From Bacteroidales bacterium UBA2716 (GTDB lineage Bacteria; Bacteroidota; Bacteroidia; Bacteroidales; UBA932), in the NCBI GenBank assembly GCA_002354005.1, contig DEKS01000172.1, positions 1 through 6,818 of the forward strand: a stretch of DNA of 6,818 nt. The letters run 5' to 3'. The notes under the pieces are model-generated. The model was not told the origin of the DNA, made no database searches, and saw only the letters and a list, made by a program, of their open reading frames with translations. The translations under genes were made by a program, and so were the position numbers. This document shows positions 4,811 to 6,818 of the stretch, piece by piece (position 1 is the stretch's first letter; every line of letters starts with the position of its first letter).

Positions 4811-6818
4811 ATGGACTTTACAGAGGCAAAACATAGGATAGAGCAGTTGAAGGCTATTCTCCTGGAGAACAGCCGCTTGTACTACGTGGAAAACGCTCCG
4901 GTCATGAGCGACTATGAGTATGACCAGCTCATGCATGAACTGGAGGCGCTGGAGCAGCAGTTCCCGGAATATGCAACGGCAGACTCCCCCACCCGCCACG
5001 TGGGCTCGGACTTGGAAGAGGACCGGCAGGGCGGTTTTGCCAAGGTGCCCCACAAATACCCCATGCTGTCGCTGGCCAACACTTACTCCATTCAGGAGAT
5101 TGAAGCGTTTGCAGAGCGCGCAGAAAAATCCTTAAGCACCTCATTCACATACAGTTGTGAACTTAAGTTCGACGGAACGGCCATTTGCCTCACCTACAAG
5201 AACGGCAAGCTGGCAAGCGCCCTCACACGCGGGGATGGCGTCGTTGGGGACGATGTCACCGCCAATGCCCGTCGCATTGCCAATATCCCCCACCAGCTCA
5301 AGGGCAGCGGCTATCCGGAGGAATTCGAAATCCGCGGCGAGATTCTGATGCCGTACGAGTCCTTCGACAAGCTCAACCATGAGCGTGAGGTAAGCGAGGA
5401 GCCGCTGTTTGCCAATCCGCGCAATGCGGCCAGCGGGTCGCTCAAACTGCAGGACCCGGAAGAGGTGGGCCGAAGAGGCCTCTTTTGCACCCTCTACCAC
5501 ATCCCTACCGGGCAGGTGGACTACCCTACCCACGACGCTGCGCTCAGTGCCGCCGCCAGCTGGGGGCTGCCCGTTTCTTCGGACCGGCGCATCTGCCACA
5601 ACATCCGGGAAATCGAAGCCTTTATTGCCCATTGGGATACCGCCCGGAAGGATTTGCCCTATGCAACGGACGGTATCGTCATCAAAATCAATGAGATGGC
5701 CTACCAGCAGCAGCTGGGCTATACCGCCAAGAGTCCCCGCTGGGCTGTGGCATACAAATTCAAGGCGGAGCAGGCCTGCACGCCCATCCTGTCCATCGAC
5801 TATCAGGTGGGCCGCACAGGTGCCGTTACGCCCGTTGCCAACCTGGAGCCCGTGCTCCTGAGCGGTACCATGGTCAAGCGCGCCACGCTGGTAAACGAGG
5901 ACCAGATTCGCAGCCTGGACATCCATGAAGGAGACTGGGTCTATGTAGAAAAAGGCGGCGAGATTATCCCCAAAATAACGGCTGTAGAGCCCTCCAAACG
6001 CCAACCGGGCGCTGTGCGGCCCGTTTTCCCGGCCGTTTGCCCGGACTGCGGCACGCCGCTGGAAAAGCCGGAGGGCGAAGCCCGTTGGTTCTGCCCCAAC
6101 ACCACCGGCTGCCCCACCCAGATGAAAGGAAAAATCCTGCATTTCCTCTCCCGCAAAGCCATGAACGTGCTGGCCGGGGAAGCCACGGTGGAGCAGCTTT
6201 ACAACAAGAACTGGGTCCGTACCCCTGCGGATTTATATACCCTTACACAGTATCAGCTCCTCCAGCTGGAAGGCTGGAAAGAGCGCAGTGCGCGCCGCTT
6301 CCTGCAAAGCCTGGCAGACTCCAGGAAGGTGCCGTTTGAGCGGGTCCTCTTTGCCCTGGGCATCCGTTACGTGGGAGAAACCACCGCGCGGGAAATTGCC
6401 CGTCATTTTGGCAGCATTGATGCCATCAAAAATGCCAGCCGGGAGGATTTACTCTCGGTCGCGGATGTAGGCGATGTCATTGCAGACAGCGTGCTGGCCT
6501 ACTTCCAAAAGGAGGACAACCTGCAGGAAATCAGCCGTTTGCAGGCCGCCGGCTTGCAATTCTCCACGGAAAGCGGGCAAGGCAAATTGTCGGATGCCCT
6601 GGAAGGCAAGACCATTGTCATCAGCGGCAATTTCTCCATTTCCCGGGAAGCCATGAAAGCCCTCATCGAGGCCCATGGCGGCAAGAACAGCAGCTCCGTG
6701 AGCGGCAAAACATCGTACCTGCTGGCCGGCAGCAAACCGGGGCCGGAGAAGGTGAAAAAGGCCGCGGAACTGGGTGTGGAGGTGATTGACGAGGCTGCCT
6801 TGAGGGAGATGATAGGAG
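4811..6818 (+). CDS. ligA: NAD+-dependent DNA ligase LigA (3' end just outside window)
   Basis: Seals nicks in DNA using NAD+, in replication and repair, in the cytoplasm. The frame is open from the ATG at 4811 to the edge: 669 residues, so only the last residue or few and the stop are missing. Domains in order: Ia (SDYEYDQL, 33-40) for NMN binding; adenylation domain with the catalytic Lys119 in KFDG, TRGDG (139-143), EIRGEI (173-178), TDGIVIK (286-292) and WAVAYKFKAE (311-320); OB fold with VGRTGAVTPVANLEP (333-347); a Cys4 zinc finger at C410, C413, C428 and C434; helix-hairpin-helix repeats including ALGIRYVGETTAREIA (515-530); and a C-terminal BRCT domain (about 594-669) with ALIEAHGGKNSSSVSGKTSYL. 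All catalytic residues are present. The gene has its own promoter box and follows an unrelated operon. There is no Shine-Dalgarno sequence, as is usual for the phylum. Confidence 0.97.
   Translation, partial: MDFTEAKHRIEQLKAILLENSRLYYVENAPVMSDYEYDQLMHELEALEQQFPEYATADSPTRHVGSDLEEDRQGGFAKVPHKYPMLSLANTYSIQEIEAFAERAEKSLSTSFTYSCELKFDGTAICLTYKNGKLASALTRGDGVVGDDVTANARRIANIPHQLKGSGYPEEFEIRGEILMPYESFDKLNHEREVSEEPLFANPRNAASGSLKLQDPEEVGRRGLFCTLYHIPTGQVDYPTHDAALSAAASWGLPVSSDRRICHNIREIEAFIAHWDTARKDLPYATDGIVIKINEMAYQQQLGYTAKSPRWAVAYKFKAEQACTPILSIDYQVGRTGAVTPVANLEPVLLSGTMVKRATLVNEDQIRSLDIHEGDWVYVEKGGEIIPKITAVEPSKRQPGAVRPVFPAVCPDCGTPLEKPEGEARWFCPNTTGCPTQMKGKILHFLSRKAMNVLAGEATVEQLYNKNWVRTPADLYTLTQYQLLQLEGWKERSARRFLQSLADSRKVPFERVLFALGIRYVGETTAREIARHFGSIDAIKNASREDLLSVADVGDVIADSVLAYFQKEDNLQEISRLQAAGLQFSTESGQGKLSDALEGKTIVISGNFSISREAMKALIEAHGGKNSSSVSGKTSYLLAGSKPGPEKVKKAAELGVEVIDEAALREMIG

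Noticed and set aside
5141..6142. Long minus-strand open frame of 333 codons inside ligA
   Set aside because: It is wholly antisense to intact LigA motifs; the His/Gly/Arg-rich translation with no domain is typical of a shadow frame.

Overview
The window looks like a chromosomal segment from a moderately high-GC member of the Bacteroidales (Bacteroidota); no genus can be fixed from sequence alone. The grounds are four good matches to the Bacteroidota -7 promoter box TAnnTTTG, the near absence of Shine-Dalgarno sequences, the AraC and alpha/beta-hydrolase types, and the LigA sequence. There is no sign of a phage, plasmid, transposase or CRISPR array.

Layout. Positions 1-1544 (minus strand) hold a tight operon: a K+-independent Ca2+/Na+ antiporter, then a 145-aa two-helix membrane protein, then the start of a third small membrane protein that runs off the left edge. 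The last two overlap by ATGA and look like tandem paralogs. Positions 1545-1646 hold a REPIN-like inverted repeat. Positions 1647-2051 (minus) encode a small exported protein of unknown function, read from a GTG start just downstream of a promoter box, so its mRNA may be leaderless. Positions 2102-2995 (minus) encode an AraC-family regulator.

Positions 2996-3124 are a divergent promoter region with a -7 box in each direction and a 9-bp inverted repeat placed at both promoters. To the right, 3125-4677 (plus) is a two-gene operon with a TAATG stop/start overlap. It encodes an alpha/beta hydrolase with a cysteine nucleophile and a cyclophilin-like-fold protein, both with lipoprotein signals. The regulator very likely controls this pair, forming a small envelope-directed unit of unknown substrate.

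Positions 4678-4810 hold a terminator-like hairpin and a promoter for ligA, the NAD+-dependent DNA ligase. ligA fills 4811 to the right edge with all catalytic motifs intact and lacks only its last residues. No gene-free stretch exceeds about 135 bases. I see no clearly new system; the regulator plus exported hydrolase/cyclophilin-like pair is the most interesting unit.
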